Origin: Lampris incognitus
Lineage: Eukaryota; Chordata; Actinopteri; Lampriformes; Lampridae
DNA: 64,000 nt
Assembly: GCF_029633865.1 (NCBI RefSeq)
Contig: NC_079212.1
Span: forward strand, 149,454,541 to 149,518,540
Reading direction: 5' to 3'
Shown here: positions 1 to 10,658 of the stretch, in pieces
Numbering within the stretch: the stretch's first letter is position 1
Layout of the letters: the number at the start of each line of letters is the position of its first letter
The notes under the pieces: generated by a model
Databases searched by the model: none
The model's input: only the letters and a program-made list of their open reading frames with translations
What the model was told of the DNA's origin: nothing
Position numbers and translations under genes: made by a program

Positions 1-1640
1 TAATTCACTGACAAACGAGGTCAGAGTGGCTTAAATAAGCTGCACTGAAAAACAGGTTTTCAGCCAACGACCCTGCGTCAGACATCACAAACTACAGAAG
101 ACCATCCCTCCCCATGCTGAGGCAAACAGAGACCTGGCTGACTACCCGAATGTCTTCTACTGCAGGTTTGAGAGGGACAAATTCACACCCCTCACCCACT
201 CCATTCCAACAACAACAGCCCCCTGCAAACATCCCCATACTCTTCCCCCCGACCCTCAGGCTGCACTCAAGATACGTGTAGAGGATGTGAGCCAGCTTTT
301 CGGGAGATAGAAGACCAGAAAATGCCAGACTCAGACAGTGTCTCCACATCCTGTCATAAAGCCTGTGCTCAACAATTGGCTCCAATCTTCAGGCAGCTCT
401 TCACCAGATCCCTGGAGCTGTGTGAAGTCCCCTGCTGCTTCAAATGCTCCACCATCATCCCGGACCCAAACAAACCCTCCATCAAAAGACTGAATGACTA
501 CAGGCCTATCACTCTGACTTCTGTGGTCATGAAGACCTTCGAATGACTGATTTTGTCCCACCTGAAGAACATCACAGGACACCTGCCCAGCGACATATGC
601 AAGGATCCTGTTTTTGGACTTCAGCTTGGCGTTCAACATCATCATTCCTGAAATTCTCTTCTCCTAACTCTCCTAGCTCAATGTTTCCCCCCATGTCAGT
701 GGCTCACCAGCTGCCCAACAGGCAGGAAACAGCAGGTGAGGATAGGGGAAGTCACTTCTGGTATATGGACATTCATGCTCCCCAGGGATGTATCCTCTCC
801 CCACTGATCTTCTCCCTCTACACCAATGACTGCACCTCCAAGGACCCAGCTGTTACACTCCCGAAGTTTGCAGATGACACTACAGTCATCAGAATCATCC
901 AGGATGGTGACGAGTCTGCAAAGGGAGGTTGAGCAGCTGGTGCTCTGGTGCACTGAGGACAACATGGAGCTGAACATGCTCAACACTGTGGTGATGACAG
1001 TGGACTTTAGGAGACACCCCTCAGCACTGCCCCCCCCCCCCCGAACACACACACACACAATATCCAACAGCCCTGTGTCAACCATGGAGATCTTCAGGTT
1101 TCTGGGAACTACCATTTCCAAAGACCTGAAGTGGTAGACCAACACTAAGTCCAGCCTGAAAAGGCCCAGCAGAGGATGTTCTTTCCGCAGCAATTGAGGA
1201 AATTTGGTTTGCCACAGGGGCTGTTGAGCCAGTTCTACACTGCAGTCATTGAATTTGTCCTGTGCACATCCATCACGGTCTGGTTCAGATCAGCAACAAA
1301 GCAGGATAGGAACAGACCGCAGTGAACAGTAAGGACAGCAGGAAAAAAAAGAAAAGATTGGTGCTCCCCTGCACACCCTGCAGGACTTGTGCACTTCTAG
1401 AGCCTGGAAATGTGTGAGCAGAATCAGCACGGACCCCCACACCCAGGACACAGTCTGGTTGAACTCCTACCCTCTGGCAAGTGTTACCGGAGCAATGTGC
1501 ACCAAATCCACCAGACACAGGAAGAGTTTTCTCCCACAGGCCATCTCTCTCATGAACACTTAACAGCATGGTGCAATAATGGACACTTATTATGTAAACG
1601 TGACACTTTGTAAACAGCCCCTCAGGTCAAGATGTCTCAC
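1..1640 (+). mobile_element. L2-like non-LTR retrotransposon, reverse transcriptase and C-terminal part, degenerate
   Basis: Conceptual translation, jumping frames, gives the ordered landmarks of a fish L2/CR1-type reverse transcriptase. There is NDYRPITLTSVVMKTFE at 493-543, an AFNIIIPE-like piece near 630, a GCILSPLIFSLYTND segment near 790-830, the catalytic box KFADDTTVI at 864-890, FRFLGTTISKDLKW at 1096-1137, and a C-terminal ELLPSGKCYR stretch near 1460. Stops and frameshifts separate these blocks, so the copy is dead. The upstream YCRFE-like stretch near 165-175 belongs to the linker before the RT, so the element continues off the left edge. Clade (L2/Maui-like) is from motif resemblance only. 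Its 3' end appears to lie at 3215-3470 after a nested block. Confidence 0.8.
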
Positions 1641-2000
1641 CTACATAGTATCTACCATGTGCACCACCTCTTTAAACCACATGTGCAATGCAAATATACA
1701 ATTGTAGATACACATAAAACTGCTGTGTACCGGTTACAAATTATTGCTGTTATTGTTAGAATTATAACATAAGTATATAATCATAAATATAAAGTACATA
1801 CTTTTAGTATATACAGGTAGTCCCTGGGTTACGAATGAGTTCTGTTTTTGAGTCTGTTCTTCTGTCGAATTTGTATGTAAGTCACAACAGTTACGTACAC
1901 TTCACATCTAGCATCAATTAGTCAAATGTTTGTCTTAGTATATAGTTTATATTTTACCTAAAACATCATGAATATAATATTGCAGTCATAATAATAAACG

Positions 2001-2345
2001 AGGAGGCACGGTGGTGCAGTGGTTAGCGCGGTCACCTCACAGCGAGAGGGTCCTGGGTTCAAGCCCCGGGGTAGTCCAACCTTGGGGGTCGTCCCGGGTG
2101 GTCCTCTGTGTGGAGTTTGCATGTTCTCCCCGTGTGTGTGTGGGTTTCCTCCGGGGGCTCCGGTTTCCTCCCACAGTCCAAAGACATGTAGGTCAGGTGG
2201 ATCACTGTACTAAATTGTCCCTAGGTGTGAATGTGTGTGTGTGTGTGTGTGTGTGTCCGTGTGTCCAGGGTGTGTCCCCGCCTGCCGCCCAGTGACTGCT
2301 GGGATAGGCTCCAGCATACCCGCGACCCTGAGAGCAGGATAAGTG
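2001..2345 (+). repeat. tRNA-headed SINE-like interspersed repeat, copy 1
   Basis: The head contains an A-box-like stretch (tggtgcagtgg, about 2011-2021) and a B-box-like stretch (ggttcaagcc, 2056-2065), the internal promoter layout of a tRNA-derived SINE. A long body follows with the conserved phrases 'gtgtggagtttgcatgttctcc' and 'ggtttcctcccac', and the repeat ends in a GGAT-type tail. Two further copies occur at 2995-3130 (inverted fragment) and 61478-61765. Calling it a SINE rather than a non-autonomous DNA transposon is an inference from the A and B boxes. Confidence 0.6.
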
Positions 2346-2349
2346 GTTC

Positions 2350-2580
2350 GGATGATGGATGGATTGTTGGACGGACGGACGGGCGGGTGGACGGACGGAC
2401 GGACGGACGGGTGGGCGGGCGGACGGACGGACGGATGGACGGGTGGGTGGGTGGACGGACGGGCGGGCGGGCGGATGGATGGATGGATGGATGGGTGGGC
2501 GGACGGACGGATGGATGGATGGATGGGTGGGTGGATGGACGGATGGATGGATGGATGGACGGATGGGTGGGTGGATGATA
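2350..2580. repeat. GGAC/GGAT/GGGC tetranucleotide microsatellite
   Basis: A run of GGAC, GGAT, GGGT and GGGC tetramers directly follows the SINE-like repeat and is probably its expanded tail. Open frames through it are low-complexity and not genes. Confidence 0.9.
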
Positions 2581-2994
2581 ATACATGTGACTACAGTACA
2601 GTATTTATAATTGAGAGAGAAAATTGAAGAGAGATAATGAAAAAACGTTAAAGAAACATTTCTTACATTTCCAACTCCCGCCTGCTACTGCCTCCGGAGC
2701 GGGTCACGACCGGCGGAGGTCGGCCGTGTGACGCCAGGAAGGGGGCCCGCTCGGGGCTGCCCCCCCACCCCCACCCCACCTCACCGGTGGCTGGAAAAAC
2801 TGGCGTTTCGCCTCCGAACGCGTTATCGTGTCCACTGTCGTTTCAGTCGCCATCGTTTCCGTTTCTTCGCTGCGTCGCCACCACGTGCATCAGACTTACG
2901 CTTGGGCGCCGTGGTTACGAGGCAAACACACCACACACTAAAGTCAACAACACAACACACAGCACAGCATAGCATAGCATTGACGCGATCCAAC

Positions 2995-3130
2995 TTAAAA
3001 CCGGAGCACCCGGGGAGTACATGCAAACTCCACACAGAGGACGACCCCCAAGGTTGGACTACCCCGGGGCTCGAACCCAGGACCTTGTTGCTGTGAGGCG
3101 ACCGCAGTAACCACTGCGCCACTGTGTGTA
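2995..3130 (-). repeat. SINE-like repeat, copy 2, inverted 5' fragment
   Basis: Reverse complement matches the head of the copy at 2001: 'gtttgcatgtactcc', a B-box-like 'gggttcgagcccc' (plus 3065-3077) and the A-box region near 3100-3120. Only the tRNA-like head and the first part of the body are retained. Confidence 0.6.
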
Positions 3131-3214
3131 ACTCAATTTTTTTTAAATAATAGGCTTTACGGAGGTCGGTTCGCAAATCTGGGAGTTCGTAACACTAAGC
3201 ATAAGTTATGAGGT

Positions 3215-3470
3215 TATAATATTTGTGTATAAACAATATAATATATAAACATAAGGTATCAATTATTCAACCATAACAAAAACATGTATAGTAGTGACAT
3301 ACCTGTTGTGCATACATACCTCCAATATGCTGTTATGCCATTTATTTGTTCTGTTTTTCTTTGTTTGTGTGAGTGATATGTGCATGTACTAGAAGCTGCT
3401 CCAGACTGGAGTAAGACTCCTTGTATGCATAAGCACACTTGGCCAGTAAAGTTGATTCTGCTTCTTCATA
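3215..3470 (+). mobile_element. Probable 3' end of the LINE that starts at position 1
   Basis: The stretch 3395-3470 reads 'gactggagtaagactccttgtatgcataagcacacttggcc' in pieces and ends 'gttgattctg'. This resembles the 3' UTR end of fish L2-type LINEs, where an AATAAAG.TGATTCTG tail is typical. It lies downstream of the nested block in the same orientation as the coding part at 1-1640. Confidence 0.5.
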
Positions 3471-3735
3471 TGAAGGCCTAACTCAGAAGATAGTGATCCA
3501 ATTAAAAATTCTATAGGTGGACACCTCTGACGATCCGGTAGCTAGCCATATAAGCAGTTGAGTCTGGATGCTTTCTCCGTCAGTATGGTTGTGTTCTTTT
3601 GTACGTGATCATTTGTGTGACGCTGTCGGAAGGCAACAACAAACATGGTGGGTTGTGTTAAGAACTGGTCTGTGAAAGGGACAAACTTTATGCTCCAAAA
3701 ATCAACATAGTAGAACTTACTACTGTAGCCTATTT
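3471..3735. other. No gene recognised
   Basis: Unique-looking AT-moderate DNA. A short ATG frame at 3643 reads MVGCVKNWSVKGTN and recalls the first residues of THAP-type proteins, but it stops after about 21 codons and has no zinc-coordinating C2CH pattern. I do not call it a gene. Confidence 0.5.
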
Positions 3736-4145
3736 CTGTTAATTAGGTCGAGGAGGTAGAGGAGGAGCTGGAGGTGGCAGAGTTGAAGATGATAAGATTT
3801 TCATTGAGCGTGATGAAGAAGGACAAGATTAGGAACGAGTATATTAGAGGGACAGCTCAGGTTGGACGGTTTGGAGACAAAGCAAGAGAGACGAGATTGA
3901 GATGGGTTGGACATGTGTGGAGGAGAGATGCTGGGTATATTGGGAGAAGGATGCTGAATATGGAGCTGCCAGGGAAGAGGAGAAGAGGAAGGCCAAAGAG
4001 GAGGTTTATGGATGTGGTGAGGGAGGACATGCAGGTGGCTGGTGTGACAGAGGAAGAGGACAGGAAGAGATGGAAACGGATGATCTGCTGTGGCGCCCCC
4101 TAATGGGAGCAGCTGAAATAGTAGTAGTAGTAGTAGTAGTAGTAG
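3736..4145 (+). mobile_element. RTE-like LINE, C-terminal end with (TAG)n tail
   Basis: Open from 3774 to 4103 on the plus strand, with the C-terminal signature of a fish RTE/BovB-like reverse transcriptase: YIRGTAQVGRFGDKARETRL, LRWVGHVWRRDAGYIGRRM, and RGRPKRRFMDVVREDMQVAG. The reading frame stops at ICCGAP and is followed by a (TAG)n run (about 4119-4145), which is the 3' tail. This is a 5'-truncated copy of only about 400 bp. A relative on the other strand sits at 6705-7480. Confidence 0.75.
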
Positions 4146-4339
4146 GTAGAGGAGGTTCCTTGCAAAAGATGATACAATATAAAATATTGGATTTGAGGCG
4201 ACATCTCTTGGTTTTTAATCTCATTTAATGTCATTGTCTACTGTAGTGACAGTAACTATGGTAACGACGCTAAATGCCACTCTGCTGCGCAGAAGTGATG
4301 TTCAGACTACATATATTTATTACACATATAAAAAGATAC

Positions 4340-4950
4340 TTGGAGTGGCTTGCAACTCCTCAGGCAACTATAACAGCTTGCAAACGCTTGCTGTAGCCAG
4401 CGAAGAGTCTTTCACTTCTTGCTTTTGGATCTTTCCCCCCATTCTTCCTGGGAGAACACCTCTTGCTCGGAAATATTCTTCGGCCTCCTTGCATGCACCG
4501 CATGTTTGAGATCTCTCCACGTATTTTCAATAATATTCAAGTCTGAGAATTTTGGTGGCCACTCCAAAACCTTCATCTGCCTTTCCTGGAGGTACTTCAT
4601 GGTTGATTTCGAGGTATGCTTCGGATCATTGTCTTGGAATACCCAACCTTTCTTCAACTTCAGTGTCTGGACTGACCTTCGAACCTTAGCCTCTAGAATT
4701 TCTTTATTTGGTGGAATCTACGTTCCAGCCACACAATATTTACAGTGCACTTACCTGCCACACAACCCCAAAGTGTGATGGATCCACCTCCATGCTTCAC
4801 ATTTTGCAAGGTGTTATCTACGAATGCTTCATACGTTTTCCTCCCAACATACCTTCTTTGGTTGTGGCCAAAAAGTTCCATTTTGGTTTCGCCGATCCAA
4901 AGCACATTTTTCCGAAAGGAATTGGGCTTCTCTGGGTTTTAATTTGCATA
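4340..4950 (-). pseudogene. Tc1-like transposase, C-terminal half, degenerate
   Basis: Minus-strand pieces at 4905-4693 and 4657-4412 match the catalytic half of a Tc1/mariner-family transposase. The first DDE region reads WIGETKMELFG, where the family has W-x-D-E; the first catalytic Asp is therefore replaced by Gly. The second Asp is present in FQDNDPKHTSKST and the third acid in DLNIIENTWRDLKH. The two pieces are in different frames. No paired-like DNA-binding half or clear terminal repeats were found nearby, so this is a dead fragment. Confidence 0.8.
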
Positions 4951-5875
4951 TATTAGACACTTAAATTTTGTGTCAAAGTCATAGCAAAGGCTTCTGTCAA
5001 CTCTGCCATGTACGTAGGTCTTTGTTGTTTAAAGTATGTTGTGTTGTCCTGTGAACTAGACCTGTGTCTGCTACTCGTTTTTACAGTGATGTGTGGGTTC
5101 TTCTGAGCATTTCTCACCATGCTGTGTGAAAATGTCTTGGTCTTCCAGACCTTGCGTTGACTTCAAATGTTCCATGTAGCTTCTATTTTCTGATAATGTT
5201 CCTGACAGCAGAAATAGGTTGTGTGAGACATTGAGAGTTTATTTGTAGCCTTCTGCTTGTTGGTCTAAGTAAAATATCCAGATTCTGACATCTGTGGACA
5301 ATTGTTTAGAGCAGGCGGTTCGCAGGGTGTGGGTGTGGAACTGGATGCTATGGGGAGGCTCAGGGCAGCCACACTGCTTTGGAGGTCCATGAGGAACTGC
5401 ATAACAGCACTGACTTGGTCCGTGGCGGCTGTAAGGGTATTGTTATGCTGCCCGAGTAGTATGTCCTCTTGGTGAGGGCTTGCTGGAGCCCGTCTGTGGT
5501 GGCTGGGTCCATACTGGCCAGATCATAACTGTTAACCGGGGCTGCAAGGCTGAACCCAATATGCCGACACAAGACAGACTCAAGGCAGGGTTTCAGTAAA
5601 ACAAGTCTTTTAATGCCAGGCAAGATGAGGAGCCGGTAGAGCGAGGAGCAGACGGAGCACTGAGTCCAGGGCAAGAGCACACAGGGGAGGGGGACCTTGA
5701 TCAAACTGGGAAGCAGGAAGACAAGCGGGGTTCCATGGAGACAGACCAACGACTGGAGGCAGAGGCTAGGCAGTGCAGGAAGGACTGAGGGGAAACATGG
5801 AGAGCAAGGTTTAGACGAGGTAACAGGCAATGTCTCAACATGTAGACTGAACTGAGCAGGCACGAGGATGTGGCC
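4951..5875. other. No gene recognised
   Basis: No coding motifs. 5050-5290 may still be transposon-derived. 5350-5870 has a long minus-strand open frame without recognisable domains, and I treat that frame as chance. Confidence 0.5.
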
Positions 5876-5944
5876 AGGCCCAGGCCCAGGCCCTGGCCCT
5901 GGCCCTGGCCCTGGCCCTGGCCCAGGCCCAGGCCCAGGCCCAGG
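5876..5944. repeat. (GGCCCA/GGCCCT)n hexanucleotide repeat
   Basis: About eleven hexamers alternate between GGCCCA and GGCCCT blocks. On the minus strand they would read as Gly-Pro or Gly-Leu repeats, which accounts for the open frames here. Confidence 0.9.
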
Positions 5945-6379
<435 letters not shown>

Positions 6380-6383
6380 TTAG

Positions 6384-6463
6384 AAGCGGTGCTGGGTGTG
6401 TAACGGTTCTGGGAAGAGATTCGATGATTACTGCAGCCACTGTAACTCTACTGGAAGAGAGAA
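6384..6463 (+). CDS. ssuh2: ssuh2-like gene, exon encoding part of the Cys-rich zinc region
   Basis: Translation in phase 0 reads KRCWVCNGSG, then 11 residues, then CSHCNSTGRE. This gives two CxxC knuckles with the CxxCxGxG spacing of a DnaJ-type cysteine-rich domain, as in SSUH2 (Ssu-2 homolog) proteins. The acceptor is TTAG at 6380-6383 and the donor is GTAAGT at 6464. The exon ends with two bases of a codon (AA), completed to Asn by the next exon. Across five exons the phases agree throughout and the C-terminal domain also matches SSUH2. The molecular function of the family is not firmly established. N-terminal exons and earlier CxxC repeats are missing from the window. Confidence 0.8.
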
Positions 6464-6561
6464 GTAAGTGTGCTGGAGGGACAGAAATGATCAAATATTA
6501 AGTCATGCCTTGGAATTTGTGTAATATTTCATGTTACCTTCTCTGCCATCTCAACAATACG

Positions 6562-6562
<1 letters not shown>

Positions 6563-6590
<28 letters not shown>
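6563..6590. repeat. (TG)n at the ssuh2 6598 acceptor
   Basis: Fourteen TG units are followed by tttgtag, the acceptor of the next exon. Confidence 0.9.
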
Positions 6591-6594
<4 letters not shown>

Positions 6595-6597
6595 TAG

Positions 6598-6690
6598 TTG
6601 TTTACAGTGTCATGGTGAGGGGACGGAGGAGTGTAAGACCTGTGAAGGAAAACGACAACTCCTGACTTTCATTCAGCTTAAAGTACACTG
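6598..6690 (+). CDS. ssuh2: ssuh2-like gene, second visible exon, end of the zinc region
   Basis: After completing the split Asn codon, the exon reads CLQCHGEGTEECKTCEG followed by KRQLLTFIQLKVHW. It supplies two more CxxC pairs and the start of the beta-rich C-terminal domain that follows the zinc region in SSUH2. The acceptor is AG at 6596-6597 and the donor GTGAGG at 6691. It ends with TG of a Trp codon, completed by the G at 9299. An alternative acceptor at 6606-6607 (tttacag) would remove the first knuckle and break the phase with the preceding exon, so 6598 is preferred. Confidence 0.8.
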
Positions 6691-6704
6691 GTGAGGAAAA
6701 CTTA

Positions 6705-7480
6705 TAATACTGCAGTTATACTACATACTACTACAAACACCACAACTGTAGTACTACCACTACTTCCGGCTACTCCCGTTAAGGGTCGCCACAGTGGATC
6801 ATCGTCACACCAGCCACCTGCATGTCCTCCCTCACCACCTCCATAAACCTCCTCTTTGGCCTTCCTCTTCTCCTCGTCCCTGGCAGCTCCATATTCAGCA
6901 TCCTTCTCCCAGTATACCCAGCATCTCTCCTCCACACATGTCCAAACCATCTCAATCTTGTCTCTCTTGCTTTGTCTCCAAACTGTCCAACCTGAGCTGT
7001 CCCTCTAATATACTCGCTCCTAATCGTGTCCTTCTTCATCACTCCCAATGAAAATCTTATCATCTTCATCTCCACCACCTCCAGCTCCACCTCCTGTCTT
7101 TTCATCAGTGCCACTGTCTCCAAACCATACAACATAGCAGGTCTCACTACTATCTTGTAAACCTTCCCTTTAACTCTTGCTGGTACCCTTCTGTCACACA
7201 TCACTCCTGATCTCTTCTCCACCCACTCCACCCTGCCTGCACTCTCCTCTTCACCTCTCTACTGCACTCCCCGTTACTTTGGACAGTTGACCCCAAGTAT
7301 TTAAACTCATGTGTCTTAGTCACCTCTACAGTACAGTACTGGTGGCGGTTGTTGGTAAACCGGGCCTCGACCGATCCTGTACGGAAATCTGATCTATGAT
7401 CCACATATTTGATTTGGCAAAGATTTTACGCTGGATGCCCTTCCTGATGCAACCCCCCCCCCCCCATGTGTCTGGACCTG
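6705..7480 (-). mobile_element. RTE-like LINE fragment in the ssuh2 intron
   Basis: Minus-strand translation from about 7404 down to 6779 gives HEFKYLGSTVQSNGE, RRVPARVKGKVYKIVVRPAM, LYGLETVALMKRQE and the C-terminal GRPKRRFMEVVREDMQVAG block, in two frames. The 3' side (low coordinates) ends in a degenerate (TAG)n tail near 6720-6765. It is the same family as the copy at 3736-4145 but longer at its 5' side. The stretch 7400-7480, with 'ttacgctggatgcccttcctga', is also part of this repeat family. Confidence 0.75.
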
Positions 7481-8008
7481 GGACACACTGGCTTGTGCAT
7501 CCTCAGTGGCTGGTTGCTGACTACCACCTATAAATACATTGAAGTAGTTGTTATTTTTTCTTTCCACCAAACTTCAGCCGAGCAGCATCACATGGGAGAG
7601 AGTTGTTGACTCTCCGAGCACCAAGACTTCTGACAGCAGGGATAAAATACACACATCTACAACAACACACCAATGTAACATTCAATCACTGTTAACTGAA
7701 CTAACTGCTGTTTAAGGTGTAATAATGCTTAATAAAAGTTTAGTCAAACTTTTAATGTTAATTCACTATAAAAGTTATCATAATTTGGATTTTTGTACTA
7801 ATATGTGGTATTATTCGAGTATATATCGTTCATTACTTTCTAATGGCTATTGCAGTTCATCAAATCCAGATGCCTGACTTCAAAATAGCAGCAAAACGGT
7901 TGGTCATACCGTGGTTGTGCAGAGATAGCTGAAATCGAATGTATCTGGGCAAATATTGGTTGCATGCAGAGGAATTGTGCCATACACCAAAAGAAATCGC
8001 CCATTCAA
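7481..8008. other. Intronic sequence without recognised features
   Basis: AT-rich, no coding motif recognised. It leads into the tandem array. Confidence 0.5.
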
Positions 8009-8985
8009 TAAAACATCCCTTTACAGCTCTGAAGAACTCAGAACCACCACGAGAAAAAAACTCATGGAAACAAGTCAATAAAACATCCCTTTACAGCTCT
8101 GAAGAACTCGGAACCATCACGAGAATAAACTCATGGAAACAAGTCAATAAAACATCCCTTTACAGCTCTGAAGAACTCAGAACCACCACGAGAAAAAAAA
8201 CTCATGGAAACAAGTCAATAAAACATCCCTTTACAGCTCTGAAGAACTCGGAACCATCACAAGAATAAACTCATGGAAACAAGTCAATAAAACATCCCTT
8301 TACAGCTCTGAAGAACTCAGAACCACCACGAGAAAAACAGCTCATGGAAACAAGTCAATAAAACATCCCTTTACAGCTCTGAAGAACTCGGAACCATCAC
8401 AAGAATAAACTCATGGAAACAAGTCAATAAAACATCCCTTTACAGCTCTGAAGAACTCAGAACCACCACGAGAGAAAAAACTCATGGAAACAAGTCAATA
8501 AAACATCCCTTTACAGCTCTGAAGAACTCAGAACCATCATGAGAATAAACTCATGGAAACAAGTCAATAAAACATCCCTTTACAGCTCTGAAGAACCCAG
8601 AACCATCACGAGAATAAACTCATGGAAACAAGTCAATAAAACATCCCTTTACAGCTCTGAAGAACTCGGAACCATCACGAGAATAAACTCATGGAAACAA
8701 GTCAATAAAACATCCCTTTACAGCTCTGAAGAACTTGGATTCATCACGAGAATAAACTCATGGAAACAAGTCAATAAAACATCCCTTTACAGCTCTGAAG
8801 AACTCGGAACCATCACGAGAATAAACTCATGGAAACAAGTCCATAAAACACCCCATTAAAGCTCTGAAGAACTCAGAACCATCACGAGAATAAACTCATG
8901 GAAACAAGTCCATAAAACATCCCTTTACAGCTCTGAAGAACTCAGAACTGCCACGAGAAAAAAACTCATGGAAACAAGCGAAATT
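8009..8985 (+). repeat. 69-71 bp tandem array (about 14 units) in the ssuh2 intron
   Basis: Repeated units run from 'caataaaacatccctttacagctctgaagaactc' through 'ctcatggaaacaagt' (written in parts). Spacing of the 'gaagaactc' anchor is 70, 69 and 71 bp in the first units and mostly 69 thereafter. Because 69 is divisible by three, a peptide-like frame stays open through the more regular part. Every unit carries a ctttacag motif that looks like a 3' splice site. Confidence 0.95.
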
Positions 8986-9231
8986 TGAGATAAAGGAGCA
9001 TTAAACACAGAGACTGTGTCCTTCGGTGTCTTCCACTGACAAACTCAAAGTCAGCACTTCTGCATTAATTCCGGGTTTCTGAGGCGCATGCTCACTCAGG
9101 TGATGCTGTGCAGGCTAAGGACAAGACAACCACCAGGTGGTGCTAAGCTGCTATGAAAACTCAAACTGTTGACACTGAAATCATCTAAAAATGCTCCAAT
9201 GTTGTCTTTGAGTGGAACTCAATACATTTCA

Positions 9232-9235
<4 letters not shown>
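8986..9235. other. Intronic sequence, nothing recognised
   Basis: No coding or repeat motif identified between the tandem array and the TG tract. Confidence 0.5.

Positions 9236-9296
<61 letters not shown>
9236..9296. repeat. (TG)n at the ssuh2 9299 acceptor
   Basis: About thirty TG units run directly into the acceptor TAG at 9296-9298. Confidence 0.95.
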
Positions 9297-9298
<2 letters not shown>

Positions 9299-9404
9299 GA
9301 CTAACCATGTGGAAGATTTTGTGGTGGATCAGAACAGTGGTCTGAAGTCTGAGGAGCTGAGCACTGTGACCGGGAAAGAACTTTTCAAGATCAGCCAAAA
9401 CCTG
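9299..9404 (+). CDS. ssuh2: ssuh2-like gene, third visible exon
   Basis: The first base completes the Trp codon from the previous exon. The exon then reads TNHVEDFVVDQNSGLKSEEL and STVTGKELFKISQNL, matching the SSUH2 C-terminal domain. The donor GTGTGT at 9405 follows a complete Leu codon (phase 0). The next exon is 1.8 kb downstream, across a Tc1 palindrome. Confidence 0.8.
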
Positions 9405-9427
9405 GTGTGTACAAACAGTCACAAACA

Positions 9428-9431
<4 letters not shown>

Positions 9432-9460
<29 letters not shown>
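9432..9460. repeat. (TA)n flanking the Tc1 palindrome, left
   Basis: About 14 TA units end exactly at the left arm of the palindrome. TA is the Tc1 target dinucleotide. Confidence 0.9.
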
Positions 9461-9464
<4 letters not shown>

Positions 9465-9840
9465 TACCGTTCAAAAGTTTGGGATCACCCAAACAATTTT
9501 GTGTTTTCCATGAAAAGTCACACTTATTCACCACCATATGTTGTGAAATGAATAGAAAATAGAGTCAAGACATTGACAAGGTTAGAAATAATGATTTGTA
9601 TTTGAAATAAGATTTTTTTTACATCAAACTTTGCTTTCGTCAAAGAATCCTCCATTTGCAGCAATTACAGCATTGCAGACCTTTGGCATTCTAGCTGTTA
9701 ATTTGTTGAGGTAATCTGGAGAAATTGCACCCCACGCTTCCAGAAGCAGCTCCCACAAGTTGGATTGGTTGGATGGGCACTTCTTTGAGCAGATTGAGTT
9801 TCTGTAGCATCACATTTGTGGGGTCAATTAAACGCTCAAA

Positions 9841-10128
9841 ATGGCCAGAAAAAGAGAACTTTCATCTGAAACTCGACAGTCTATTCTTGTTCTTAGAAAT
9901 GAAGGCTATTCCATGCGAGAAATTGCTAAGAAATTGAAGATTTCCTACACCGGTGTGTACTACTCCCTTCAGAGGACAGCACAAACAGGCTCTAACCAGA
10001 GTAGAAAAAGAAGTGGGAGGCCGCGTTGCACAACTGAGCAAGAAGATAAGTACATTAGAGTCTCTAGTTTGAGAAACAGACGCCTCACAGGTCCCCAACT
10101 GGCATCTTCATTAAATAGTACCTGTTAG
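9841..10128 (+). pseudogene. Tc1-like transposase N-terminus, left arm and spacer
   Basis: From the ATG at 9841 the protein begins MARKRELSSETRQSILVLRN, contains a helix-turn-helix (EGYSMREIAKKLKISYTGVY), then a GRPR-like linker (RKRSGRPRCTTEQED) and the second HTH start RNRRLTGPQLASSLNS. It ends at 10126-10128, where the inverted arm begins. Full-length Tc1-family transposases are about 340 residues, so roughly the last two thirds is missing. Confidence 0.85.
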
Positions 10129-10279
10129 AGCCTGTTTGTGCTGTCCTCTGAAGGGAGTAGTACACACCGGTGTAGGAAATCTTCAATTTCTTAGCAATTT
10201 CTCGCATGGAATAGCCTTCATTTCTAAGAACAAGAATAGACTGTCGAGTTTCAGATGAAAGTTCTCTTTTTCTGGCCAT
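10085..10279 (-). pseudogene. Tc1-like transposase N-terminus, right arm
   Basis: The minus-strand frame from 10279 repeats the first 51 residues of the left-arm protein (MARKRELSSETRQ to TAQTGSN). It then leaves homology at the spacer boundary and stops. Confidence 0.85.
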
Positions 10280-10655
10280 TTTGAGCGTTTAATTGACCCC
10301 ACAAATGTGATGCTCCAGAAACTCAATCTGCTCAAAGAAGTGCCCATCCAACCAATCCAACTTGTGGGAGCTGCTTCTGGAAGCGTGGGGTGCAATTTCT
10401 CCAGATTACCTCAACAAATTAACAGCTAGAATGCCAAAGGTCTGCAATGCTGTAATTGCTGCAAATGGAGGATTCTTTAACGAAAGCAAAGTTTGATGTA
10501 AAAAAAATCTTATTTCAAATAAAAATCATTATTTCTAACCTTGTCAATGTCTTGACTCTATTTTCTATTCATTTCACAACATATGGTGGTGAATAAGTGT
10601 GACTTTTCATGGAAAACACGAAATTGTTTGGGTGATCCCAAACTTTTGAACGGTA

Positions 10656-10658
<3 letters not shown>

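Larger units (their letters stand above)
1810..3215. repeat. Nested repeat block splitting the LINE 3' region
   Basis: Between the LINE coding end and its probable 3' terminus lies a composite. It has a 'gggttacgaatgag' style repeat at about 1815-1900, a SINE-like copy, a GGAC/GGAT microsatellite, a GC-rich stretch (2690-2930) with no recognisable gene, an inverted SINE-like fragment, and a 'ggtcggttcgcaaatc' partner sequence near 3160-3190. The order of insertions cannot be fixed without consensus sequences. Confidence 0.5.

Noticed and set aside
2009..2070. Functional tRNA gene
   Set aside because: A and B boxes are present but no cloverleaf with acceptor stem is evident. The sequence is repeated in the window as an interspersed element.
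3643..3708. THAP-domain gene start (MVGCVKNW...)
   Set aside because: The frame ends after about 21 codons and lacks the C2CH metal ligands.
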